A stretch of DNA of 64,000 nucleotides from contig JAGUQW010000004.1 in assembly GCA_030154445.1 (NCBI GenBank), positions 100,940 through 164,939 on the forward strand, given 5' to 3'. The DNA comes from Spirochaetota bacterium. GTDB lineage: Bacteria; Spirochaetota; Brevinematia; Brevinematales; Brevinemataceae. Shown here in pieces: positions 16,061-23,273 of this stretch. The notes beneath the pieces are model-generated. The model saw only the letters and a program-made list of their open reading frames with translations, did not search any database and was not told the origin of the DNA. Position 1 is the stretch's first letter, and each line of letters starts with the position of its first letter. Made by a program: the position numbers and the translations under genes.

Positions 16061-18703
16061 CTACTCCTTATTCCACATAGCTAAAGCACTATGAACTTTT
16101 AGTAATTCATTTTGAATTTCTTCTAATTTGGCTTTTTCTTTGGAGATAACTTCGGCAGGAGCTTTTACCACGAATTGCTCGTTGTTTAGCTTTCCATTGA
16201 TAGACTTTTCAGCTTTTTGGAGACGCTCTTGTTCTTTTGTTAGCCTTTCTATCTCTTTGGCTTTGTCTATGCTCCCTTCCAAATTGATAAATACTTGGAA
16301 GTCGTACTCTGAGGCAGTTGCCTCTCCATTTTGCACATCTCTACCAGCGTCCACTACTTCTAAGCTAGAAAGCTTCGCTAATTTTTGAGTAACAGTAATA
16401 TTCCTCACGAAAAATTCTTTAAGATCACCAGAAACAGCAATTACTCCTGAAGGACTAGTACTTGGTGGAACATTACTTTCTGCTCGAATTTCGCGTATCA
16501 TATACAAAGCTTGATCTAAGCGCTTCATTTGATCATCTGATTGCTCGAATATTTCTTTTTGATTTACTACAGGATAGTCTGCGAATAGCAATTCCTTAGC
16601 ATCAAAAACTTCTCTGTATAATTTTTCTGTAACAAAAGGCATGATAGGATGTAATAATTTCAATAGCCGTCTGAACAAACTCAAAATCACATAGAGTTTT
16701 TGAGTACGAATATTAACATCTTCATGATTTAGAGCTATTTTGGAGTTTTCAACATATTTATCACAAAACTCTCCCCAAATAAAATCATAAACTTCTTTGG
16801 CAACATCATTAATTCTAAATTTATCAAAATGATCTCTAATTTTTTCTACCGTGCTATGGTATCTTGTCAAAATACTCTTATCAAAATCATCTAGTTTATA
16901 AGAAATAATATCATCATTCAAGCTTTTAAGATCAAAATTATTTTGTTCCGCATACATCATAACAAATCGAGCTGCATTCCATAATTTGTTTGCAAAACGC
17001 TTTCCCAAATCAATTTTGTCAGAAGAATAAAGAATATCATTCCCTAAAGGTGCTAAACGAATAATAGAAAATCTCAAAGCATCAGCACCATATTCTTCCA
17101 TAATATCAATAGGATCTGGGGAATTACCTAATGTTTTGCTCATTTTTCTACCTAGATCATCACGAATAATCCCTGTAAAGTAAACATTTTTGAAAGGGAT
17201 TTCTTTTCTAAAATATTTTGTTGCCATAATCATTCTAGCAACCCAGAAAAAGATAATATCTGGACCTGTGACAAGCGTATCCGTTGGGTGGTAGTAGTTT
17301 TTATCTTCTTCATTTTTATGTACTGCATAAGACCACAACCAAGAACTTGCCCAAGTATCTAGAACATCTTCAGCTTGAGTAACAGGAGAGTGACATTTTG
17401 GACAAGTATCTATAGTAGAAAGACTAGCTTCTTGATGTTCACAAGATTCACAAGTGTAAATAGGAATTCTATGTCCCCACCATAATTGACGAGAAATACA
17501 CCAATCTTTGATATTATCCAACCAGTAATCATAAGTTTTGACCCAGTGATTAGGATAAAATTTGATTTCACCAGTAGTCACTGCTTTTTTGGCTTCTATC
17601 GCTAGTTCTTTCATAGCAATAAACCACTGATCAGATAACATGGATTCAATAGGTACTTGCCCTCTTTGTGAATATCCTACTTTATGAGTATGTTCTTTAA
17701 TAGAAACTAATAAACCTAATTTTTTGATTTCTTCAACAACAAGTTTTCGTGCTTCAAATCTATCTAATCCTCGGAACATTTCGGGAACAAAACTATTCAT
17801 TCCCCCATTCTCTGTCATTACTACAGGCATCTCTAACTGGTGTCTTAACGCTACTTCATAGTCATTAGGATCGTGAGCTGGGGTGACTTTCACCGCACCT
17901 GTACCAAATTCAGGATCTACATAATCATCAGCAATAATAGGAATTTCTCTATTCATAAAAGGTAAAATAACTACTTTTCCTATCAACTCTGTGTAGCGTT
18001 TATCAGTAGGATTTACCATAACAGCAGTATCCCCAAACATTGTTTCAGGTCTTGTCGTAGCAATCGTTATAAATTGATCACTATCTTTGATAGGATAAGC
18101 AAAATGCCATAAATACCCTTGCTCTTCTATATGCTCAACCTCATCATCAGAAATAGCAGACCTTGATTTGGGACACCAATTAACCATTCTATTGCCTTTA
18201 TAAATCAAACCAGCATTAAATAAATCAATAAAAGATTGAAGTACTTCTTGAGAGTATTCCTCATCCATAGTAAATCGCTCTCTATCCCAATCACAAGATA
18301 CACCTAATCGTTTGAGTTGCTCATTGATAATTCCACCATATTGTACTTTCCATTGCATGGCATACTCAAGAAATTTCTCTCGTCCTATATCTTGTTTGTT
18401 GATATTTTTAGTTTCTAACCATTGAATCACTTTGGATTCTGTTGCGATAGAAGCATGATCTAATCCTGGAATCCAACACGCTTCAAAGCCATCCATTCTT
18501 TTATAACGGATCAATACATCTTGAATTGTATTATTTAGAATATGCCCCATATGCAAGATTCCTGTTACATTAGGAGGGGGCATCACGATAGTGTAAGGAG
18601 TTTTGTTGGGGTTGGGTATAGAGTGAAATCGTTTGTGTTGTAAGTCATCTAGCCCTAAAGCTTTTTCGAAATCATTAGGGTTATAATCTGGTAATGTAGG
18701 CAC
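16061..18703 (-). CDS. valS: Valyl-tRNA synthetase
   Basis: 880 residues, the normal bacterial length. This class I synthetase charges tRNA-Val and edits Thr in its CP1 domain. The HIGH-type motif is HMGHILNN near residue 56, and the KMSKS-type loop reads GRKMSKTLGN (KMSKT). TTRPETMFGDTAVMVNP marks the editing domain. CESC/CPKC is a zinc-type pair in the insertion. The last 70 residues (EIERLTKEQERLQKAEKSIN) form the coiled-coil tRNA arm. It appears to be transcribed alone. Confidence 0.97.
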   Translation of the reverse strand: MPTLPDYNPNDFEKALGLDDLQHKRFHSIPNPNKTPYTIVMPPPNVTGILHMGHILNNTIQDVLIRYKRMDGFEACWIPGLDHASIATESKVIQWLETKNINKQDIGREKFLEYAMQWKVQYGGIINEQLKRLGVSCDWDRERFTMDEEYSQEVLQSFIDLFNAGLIYKGNRMVNWCPKSRSAISDDEVEHIEEQGYLWHFAYPIKDSDQFITIATTRPETMFGDTAVMVNPTDKRYTELIGKVVILPFMNREIPIIADDYVDPEFGTGAVKVTPAHDPNDYEVALRHQLEMPVVMTENGGMNSFVPEMFRGLDRFEARKLVVEEIKKLGLLVSIKEHTHKVGYSQRGQVPIESMLSDQWFIAMKELAIEAKKAVTTGEIKFYPNHWVKTYDYWLDNIKDWCISRQLWWGHRIPIYTCESCEHQEASLSTIDTCPKCHSPVTQAEDVLDTWASSWLWSYAVHKNEEDKNYYHPTDTLVTGPDIIFFWVARMIMATKYFRKEIPFKNVYFTGIIRDDLGRKMSKTLGNSPDPIDIMEEYGADALRFSIIRLAPLGNDILYSSDKIDLGKRFANKLWNAARFVMMYAEQNNFDLKSLNDDIISYKLDDFDKSILTRYHSTVEKIRDHFDKFRINDVAKEVYDFIWGEFCDKYVENSKIALNHEDVNIRTQKLYVILSLFRRLLKLLHPIMPFVTEKLYREVFDAKELLFADYPVVNQKEIFEQSDDQMKRLDQALYMIREIRAESNVPPSTSPSGVIAVSGDLKEFFVRNITVTQKLAKLSSLEVVDAGRDVQNGEATASEYDFQVFINLEGSIDKAKEIERLTKEQERLQKAEKSINGKLNNEQFVVKAPAEVISKEKAKLEEIQNELLKVHSALAMWNKE

Positions 18704-18803
18704 TTTAATAAGCTCCTTGTAATAATTAATATATTATAAGATCTCCCCTGTATATTGTCAAGATGTACACAATGATTCATTGATTATAAAATAGTTTTTC
18801 ATT

Positions 18804-19796
18804 TTATATGTTTAAATCTCGTTTTATCTGCATTGCTATATGGTATCCTAAATTTACAGGAACTGCATTCCCTATCATTTTGTAACCTGTTGCTACATCT
18901 ATATATTTAAATATAAAGTCATCTGGAAACGATTGAATCCTTGCACATTCTCTTACAGATAATCGTCTGTATAAATCTTCATATCCCTGTTTAAAGATTT
19001 GTTTATCTTTTTCTATCTTAATCATTTTAGGAGCCTGAGGGTGTATAGGAGCATGTCTTCCCCCTGCTTGTATGGTAAAAGATGGCTCATCCCAACCACG
19101 CACTCTATTCCTAGACATAAAGATTGTTGAAAAAAAACCTGTCATATACTCATGATTGAAAATTTTTAAGTTTTTATTAGCTTTATTCTTATCAAGAGCT
19201 GGAACTGCTTTATCGTTTAGATCCCAAATAACATCTTTTAATATATTGTTTTTTTTGTTAACAACAGGATCTATTTTAAAAACTTTTGTTGTAATATCTT
19301 TTCTATAACCAACAAAAACAACTCTTTTTCTATCCTGAGCAACATCATAATCGTGTGCATTTAATAGTTGAAATGAGATGTTATATCCTATTTTTTCAAA
19401 AGAGTCTACTATAAAATCAACAAAATTTTTGTGTTTTGAATGTAACATTCCTGATACATTTTCAGCTACAAAAAACATAGGCTTTTTATCACGAACAATT
19501 CTTATATAATCTAAAAACAATTGTCCTCTTTGATCTTCCTGTCCTAATCGTTTTCCAGCCTCGCTAAAACTTTGACAAGGTGGTCCACCAATAATACCAT
19601 GTATATTATCGGGAATTTCATTAGACAAAATATTTCTAATATCTCTTGTTTCTAAAGGTGTGTTCGGAAAATTAAAACGAAAAGTATCCCAAATAGTTTT
19701 ATCAAATTCATTTGCCCAAGCAATTTGAAAACCTGCTTTTTTAAATCCTAAATCTAGACCACCACACCCAGAAAATAATGAAACAATATTCATCAT
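18804..19796 (-). CDS. Type II DNA cytosine-5 methyltransferase
   Basis: 330 residues. All main C5-methyltransferase motifs are visible in order: FSGCGGLDLGFKKAGF (I, SAM), GGPPCQSFSEAG (IV, catalytic Cys74), FVAENVSGM (VI), AQDRKRVVFVGY (VIII), and RRLSVRECARIQSFPDDF plus GNAVP (IX/X). The target-recognition region lies between VIII and IX. It follows the nuclease gene by two bases and pairs with it as a restriction-modification system. The partner suggests GGCC as target (inner C methylated in known NgoPII/HaeIII-type enzymes), an inference only. Confidence 0.93.
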   Translation of the reverse strand: MMNIVSLFSGCGGLDLGFKKAGFQIAWANEFDKTIWDTFRFNFPNTPLETRDIRNILSNEIPDNIHGIIGGPPCQSFSEAGKRLGQEDQRGQLFLDYIRIVRDKKPMFFVAENVSGMLHSKHKNFVDFIVDSFEKIGYNISFQLLNAHDYDVAQDRKRVVFVGYRKDITTKVFKIDPVVNKKNNILKDVIWDLNDKAVPALDKNKANKNLKIFNHEYMTGFFSTIFMSRNRVRGWDEPSFTIQAGGRHAPIHPQAPKMIKIEKDKQIFKQGYEDLYRRLSVRECARIQSFPDDFIFKYIDVATGYKMIGNAVPVNLGYHIAMQIKRDLNI

Positions 19797-19798
19797 TA

Positions 19799-20635
19799 TT
19801 ATAATTTCCCAATAAAAATATGTTTTGCCTTTAACAATTGAGCTGGATTGTTGGGATTTTTAATTTCAATATTTTTTATACTAATAATAGAAGAATTTTC
19901 TATCTCTTGCCTATTTTTTTCTGGGAAAGACATATATTTATTTTCTAAAATAATACTATTTAAAATATTGTTATTTAAGCCTTCAAGATAAGAAAAAACT
20001 TTATTTGGATGTTCTATTCCCCACATACCTCTAATACGAAAATATGTGATTTCTAAAGGATCTACTTTATTAATCCTCCCAAGTTCTTGTGTCTCAGAAA
20101 ATTCAACACCCTGTATGTCGTTTATACCGTTAGCAATAAAATCTTTAATTTTTTGATATGTAGCATAATCGGCTGCATAACAATCTCCATACAAAAACCA
20201 CAAAGAGTGAATCTCATTTGTTTTGTTAATATTTCCAATCGTATAAATTAGATCTTTTTCTATCCATTTATCTTCACATTCTCTACACGCTTTATTGATA
20301 AGAGGGTCATTATTATATAATTTATTTTTAGGGAAAGAACTATTCAAAGCTATAGAACTAGAAGTGCTTTCTAATTTTTTAACCTCAATAGCATCACTAT
20401 CTTTTAAAATAAAATCAGGGGAATTGTTAGTGTTTCCTAAATAAGAAAAAAAATGTGTATATATTCTATCTTTATCTTCTTTTGATAGATGAATAGAATC
20501 ACAAAACAAATCTTTAATATAGTATTCCAGAATATCACCTGTTACTTGTATTTTATTTTTACTTCTATAATGATCTACAATGGATATATCTTTATTTTTA
20601 GCAAAATTAAGTATAGCTTTTAAGATATTTGCCAT
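19799..20635 (-). CDS. NgoPII-like type II restriction endonuclease
   Basis: 278 residues. A PD-(D/E)xK core is visible: PDF at residues 73-75 and EVKK at 84-87, in SPDFILKDSDAIEVKKLES. Overall sequence character, length, and position directly before a C5 methyltransferase fit the NgoPII restriction-endonuclease family, whose known members cut GGCC. A CREC motif around residue 119 and GIEHPNKVFSYL in the C-terminal part may help in fold or recognition. It is the first gene of the pair; methyltransferase translation probably couples to it. GGCC sites do occur in the window, for example in the V-ATPase operon, so protection by the methyltransferase is needed if the specificity is right. Confidence 0.8.
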   Translation of the reverse strand: MANILKAILNFAKNKDISIVDHYRSKNKIQVTGDILEYYIKDLFCDSIHLSKEDKDRIYTHFFSYLGNTNNSPDFILKDSDAIEVKKLESTSSSIALNSSFPKNKLYNNDPLINKACRECEDKWIEKDLIYTIGNINKTNEIHSLWFLYGDCYAADYATYQKIKDFIANGINDIQGVEFSETQELGRINKVDPLEITYFRIRGMWGIEHPNKVFSYLEGLNNNILNSIILENKYMSFPEKNRQEIENSSIISIKNIEIKNPNNPAQLLKAKHIFIGKL

Positions 20636-20741
20636 ATTGACTCCAATTTATATTTTATAAATTATATCATATTTAGGATAATATATCAATCGAAACTAAT
20701 CTAACTACAAACTAGAAAAATTCTTTTAAAACTAAAAAAGA

Positions 20742-20770
20742 TTGATAATCTTACAATTATATCGTATACT
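20742..20770 (+). promoter_or_regulatory. Strong promoter of small RNA unit, copy 1
   Basis: TTGATA (20742-20747), a 17-base spacer and TATACT (20765-20770). The same arrangement occurs at copy 2 with a perfect TATAAT, and both elements lie within the duplicated block. Confidence 0.75.
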
Positions 20771-20775
20771 TAATG

Positions 20776-20856
20776 ATGGTTAATTCATTTGAGGTAGTAG
20801 CTCTTTAAGAGTCACTCGATAGGACAAACGCTAGTATTATGCTAGCGTTTCTTTTT
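20776..20856 (+). ncRNA. Novel small RNA candidate, copy 1 (about 81 nt), possibly encoding a 10-residue leaderless peptide
   Basis: The predicted start, 6 bases after the -10 box, falls on an ATG (20776) that opens a short frame MVNSFEVVAL ending at TAA 20806-20808. A hairpin covers about 20796-20816 with the stop codon in its loop; here one A-C mismatch interrupts the stem. The RNA ends in the hairpin aaacgctag/ctagcgttt (20826-20850) plus a T-tract. The whole block recurs at 23127. No known RNA family is recognised. It lies about 140 bases before, and divergent from, the restriction gene. Confidence 0.6.
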
Positions 20857-20990
20857 ACCTTATATAAAGTTTTAATCGAAGAACTGGTATCTTGTCCTGT
20901 AACAAAAGTAAATAATTCAAGATTATTACTTGTTAGCCATATAAAACCATGGGCAGAATCCAATAAAAATATCTTGACAATATAATAATA
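20809..20990 (-). other. Open frame without a start codon between the small RNA and the next promoter
   Basis: On the - strand a frame is open for about 60 codons and reads in part DSAHGFIWLTSNNLELFTFV and then TGQDTSSSIKTLYKV. It has no ATG or ribosome site and runs into the small-RNA terminator. It may be decayed coding DNA or a chance frame in A+T-rich DNA. This is the only content I see between 20857 and 20973. Confidence 0.2.
20826..20856 (+). terminator. Terminator of small RNA unit, copy 1
   Basis: Nine-base perfect stem (aaacgctag / ctagcgttt), seven-base loop and the tail ctttttt-like run. It is identical at copy 2. Confidence 0.85.
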
Positions 20991-21011
20991 ATATGCTATT
21001 ATTATATTGTC
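20974..21011 (+). promoter_or_regulatory. Promoter embedded in a perfect 15-bp-arm palindrome (operator candidate)
   Basis: TTGACA (20974-20979), 17-base spacer, TATTAT (20997-21002). The inverted repeat at 20976-21011 has arms gacaatataataata and tattattatattgtc around a 6-base centre, so it covers the -35, spacer, -10 and the start region. A dimeric repressor binding here would block the promoter of the following gene pair. Confidence 0.65.
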
Positions 21012-21013
21012 AT

Positions 21014-21111
21014 ACTATATCTGCGTATAAGATATAGTAAGGTAAAGCAATTGAAGAATTTCATGTTCTTTAATAACGATGATTCCTATTTTTTATAGGG
21101 ATCTTTTTTTT
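21014..21111 (+). ncRNA. Structured leader with intrinsic terminator before the RarA-C/PTS pair
   Basis: From the start near 21009 the leader contains a 9-bp hairpin (actatatct / agatatagt, 21014-21038), a less structured middle and a 9-bp terminator hairpin (21081-21103) followed by eight T (21104-21111). The first gene begins only 33 bases later. The arrangement fits transcription attenuation, a riboswitch, or a stand-alone small RNA. I do not recognise a BglG-type antiterminator site, T-box or known riboswitch core in it. Confidence 0.5.
21081..21111 (+). terminator. Leader terminator upstream of 21145
   Basis: Stem gattcctat / atagggatc with one G-T pair, five-base T loop and eight terminal T; lies between the promoter at 20974 and the gene it should serve. 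Confidence 0.75.
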
Positions 21112-21144
21112 AAATACAATTAAACAATTATTAAAGGAGAACAT

Positions 21145-21759
21145 ATGAACACACCATTTATTAATGATCCATGGGCTAAAATAACTACTAGAAATGGATT
21201 TCAAGGAGATGAAATAATTTCATCTTTACAAAAATCAATACGCAGAAGTTTAACAGAAGAGGCTTGTCAATTCGCATATGAAATGTACATAACTTCTCCT
21301 CAAATGGAAGAGAAATTATGGAGAAGATTGATTGCTATTTCCGTAGAAGATATTGGAATGGGCGATATTAATGCTAGTCAAATTATTAATAATCTTAGCC
21401 AAATGAGAAAAAATTTCGCTTATAGTGATGGGGATAGATCAATATTTTTTATTCATGCTATCAGATATCTTTGTGAATGTGAAAAAGACAGATCTACTGA
21501 TCTTTTAAAAAATATTATCATCAAAAGCTTTGCAATGGGCAAAATTCCTACGATTCCAGATTATGCACTTGATAAACACACAGTTCGAGGAGCAACAATG
21601 GGAAGAGACTCTTTTCACTTTCTAAATGAAGCTAGTATGGTCGTACCGCAAAAGAAAGTTTCTAATAACTACAAAGAGCGATATAATAAAATTTTAGAAG
21701 AGTATAACCCAAATAAGGTTGTTCCTTCCGCCTTTAAGTTTAATACATGGCAAGAATAG
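21145..21759 (+). CDS. Stand-alone RarA/MgsA C-terminal-domain-like protein
   Basis: 204 residues with an aaaggag site. It resembles only the C-terminal, tetramerising part of the replication-associated recombination ATPase RarA/MgsA: KLWRRLIAISVEDIGMGDIN matches the ARRL-x-x-x-SEDIG signature, and FFIHAIRYLCECEKDRSTD the following helix. There is no Walker A or B motif, so it cannot be an ATPase itself. The C-terminal LDKHTVRGATMGRDSFHFLN is a second conserved-looking segment. Function unknown; it may modulate RarA or another partner. It lies 13 bases before the PTS permease and is likely co-transcribed with it. Confidence 0.65.
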   Translation: MNTPFINDPWAKITTRNGFQGDEIISSLQKSIRRSLTEEACQFAYEMYITSPQMEEKLWRRLIAISVEDIGMGDINASQIINNLSQMRKNFAYSDGDRSIFFIHAIRYLCECEKDRSTDLLKNIIIKSFAMGKIPTIPDYALDKHTVRGATMGRDSFHFLNEASMVVPQKKVSNNYKERYNKILEEYNPNKVVPSAFKFNTWQE

Positions 21760-21772
21760 ATAGGAGTATGTT

Positions 21773-23041
21773 ATGAAAAGTTTTATGGATAGATTACTAA
21801 TTTTTGGAGAAATAATAGGTAATCAACGACATTTGCGTTCTATTTCTACCGGTATGATGATGACTTTACCATTTATGGTTGTTGGCGCATTTTTCTTAAT
21901 TATTGCAAATCCCCCAATCCAATTAGATTTAATAGATATCAATACTTCTAATATTTTATTACAAATATTGATAAATTGGAAAAAATTTACTATAACCCAT
22001 TATGATGTGTTGGTTACACCTTTTCATTTAACAATGGGAATGATAGGATTACTCAATGCTTTTACTATAGCATATACCCTTGCACAAGAGTATAAACTTA
22101 ATACTACAATTTCAGGGCTTATTTCTACTATTACATTTTTAATGGTCGTTGCACCTATAGAAAATGGAAATATTTCTATAGAATATTTAGGTACTAATGG
22201 ATTATTTACAGCGATTATTGTTTCACTTTTATCTGTTGAAATCACTAAATTTATAAAAAATAAAAAAATAGAATTTACTCTTGACAAGTCTATTCCACCT
22301 GCAATAGCTGTATTTATTAATTCTCTATTACCATTATTATTGAATATATTAATAATATATGGAATAAGTTTAGTTGTATTTTCTATCACGGGCGTCATTT
22401 TCCCCGTATTTATTATGGAGTCTTTATCTCCTGTGTTATTTATAGGAAATAATTTATTTGGCTATATAGCAATTTTAGTATTTGGAAATATTTTATGGAT
22501 TTTTGGTATTAATGGAACTTCCATTATTTTTCCTATTCTATTTTCCTTAGGAATTAATAATACAGGAATTAATACAGAATTATTTAATAGTGGACAAGAA
22601 CCAACTATGGTAATGAATCTACAAATGTTTAGATATTATGCATTAGGAGGAGCTGGTAATACTTTGGGACTCACCTTACTTATGTTAAACAGTAAAGTTG
22701 CTCAAATGAGAACAGTCGGCAAAATTGCAATTATCCCTGGAATCTGTGGTATTAATGAACCTATTATTTTTGGATTGCCTATTGTTCTGAATCCAATACT
22801 AGGGATTCCCTTTATTTTAATGCCTATTATAACTTCATTAATAGGATTCTATGCACAAGAATTAGGATTTGTTTCTTTAGGATATATGGTTGATCCATCT
22901 TTTACACCATTTTTTATTCAGATGTTTTTATCTGCTTTAGATTGGAGAAATGTTCTATTATCCTTCTTCATAGTTTTTGTTAGTGTTCTTGTTTATTTAC
23001 CATTCTTCAAACTCTATGAAAAACAAATCTCTCCTAAATAA
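21773..23041 (+). CDS. PTS EIIC permease, cellobiose/lichenan (CelB) type
   Basis: 422 residues, about ten membrane helices, preceded by taggag. N-terminal FGEIIGNQRHLRSISTGMMM and TLPFMVVGAFFLIIANPP match the EIIC family start; IPGICGINEPIIFGLPIVLN contains the conserved NEP(I/V)xFG sugar-binding motif. It should carry and, with EIIA and EIIB, phosphorylate a beta-glucoside or chitobiose-type disaccharide. No EIIA, EIIB, HPr or phospho-glycosidase is beside it; these would have to be supplied from elsewhere. Its link with a RarA-C-like protein and the repeats on both sides suggest acquired DNA. Confidence 0.88.
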   Translation: MKSFMDRLLIFGEIIGNQRHLRSISTGMMMTLPFMVVGAFFLIIANPPIQLDLIDINTSNILLQILINWKKFTITHYDVLVTPFHLTMGMIGLLNAFTIAYTLAQEYKLNTTISGLISTITFLMVVAPIENGNISIEYLGTNGLFTAIIVSLLSVEITKFIKNKKIEFTLDKSIPPAIAVFINSLLPLLLNILIIYGISLVVFSITGVIFPVFIMESLSPVLFIGNNLFGYIAILVFGNILWIFGINGTSIIFPILFSLGINNTGINTELFNSGQEPTMVMNLQMFRYYALGGAGNTLGLTLLMLNSKVAQMRTVGKIAIIPGICGINEPIIFGLPIVLNPILGIPFILMPIITSLIGFYAQELGFVSLGYMVDPSFTPFFIQMFLSALDWRNVLLSFFIVFVSVLVYLPFFKLYEKQISPK

Positions 23042-23092
23042 ATAGCTATTTAACAAAATAGTAAATCAATTAGTTATAAAAAATAAAAAAGA

Positions 23093-23121
23093 TTGATAAT
23101 CTTACTATTATATCGTATAAT
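23093..23121 (+). promoter_or_regulatory. Strong promoter of small RNA unit, copy 2
   Basis: TTGATA (23093-23098), a 17-base spacer and a perfect TATAAT (23116-23121). It differs from copy 1 only by spacer and -10 substitutions, with spacing kept. Confidence 0.8.
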
Positions 23122-23126
23122 TAATT

Positions 23127-23207
23127 ATGGTTAATTCATTTGAGGTAGTGGCTCTTTAAGAGTCACTCGATAGGACAAACGCTAGTATTATGCTAGCGTT
23201 TCTTTTT
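23127..23207 (+). ncRNA. Novel small RNA candidate, copy 2 (about 81 nt), possibly encoding a 10-residue leaderless peptide
   Basis: The ATG at 23127, 6 bases after the -10, again opens MVNSFEVVAL and stops at 23157-23159. Within the transcript the only difference from copy 1 is GTA to GTG in the peptide frame: silent for the peptide, while it turns the A-C mismatch of the internal hairpin into a G-C pair (9-bp stem 23147-23155 / 23159-23167, stop codon in the loop region). The terminator (23177-23201 plus T-tract) ends 67 bases before hemW, so read-through could feed hemW. Confidence 0.62.
23177..23207 (+). terminator. Terminator of small RNA unit, copy 2
   Basis: Identical hairpin to copy 1: aaacgctag / ctagcgttt with a seven-base loop and ctttttt-like tail. 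Confidence 0.85.
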
Positions 23208-23273
23208 ATCTTTTATATTGATTCTATTTTTACTTTCTTTTATAATAGACAAAACCACTTCCAAGGATCTTAT

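Larger units (their letters stand above)
20733..23207. repeat. Direct repeat pair of about 125 bp flanking the RarA-C/PTS pair
   Basis: Blocks at about 20733-20857 and 23084-23208, 2351 bp apart, are nearly identical (about five substitutions by eye). Each block contains promoter, transcript and terminator; similarity fades on both sides. They are direct repeats, so recombination between them would delete the two genes and leave one RNA copy. Confidence 0.85.

Noticed and set aside
21014-21111. Leader as a known riboswitch, T-box or BglG antiterminator site
   Set aside because: I could not find T-box signature bases, a purine-type core or a BglG-type antiterminator sequence; left as an unassigned leader.
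20733-23208. Insertion sequence bounded by the repeats
   Set aside because: The repeats are direct, not inverted, contain a full transcription unit, and there is no transposase between them.
23190-23273. 28-residue N-terminal extension of HemW
   Set aside because: It starts within the terminator of the small RNA; the ATG at 23274 has its own aagga site and gives the normal HemW N-terminus.
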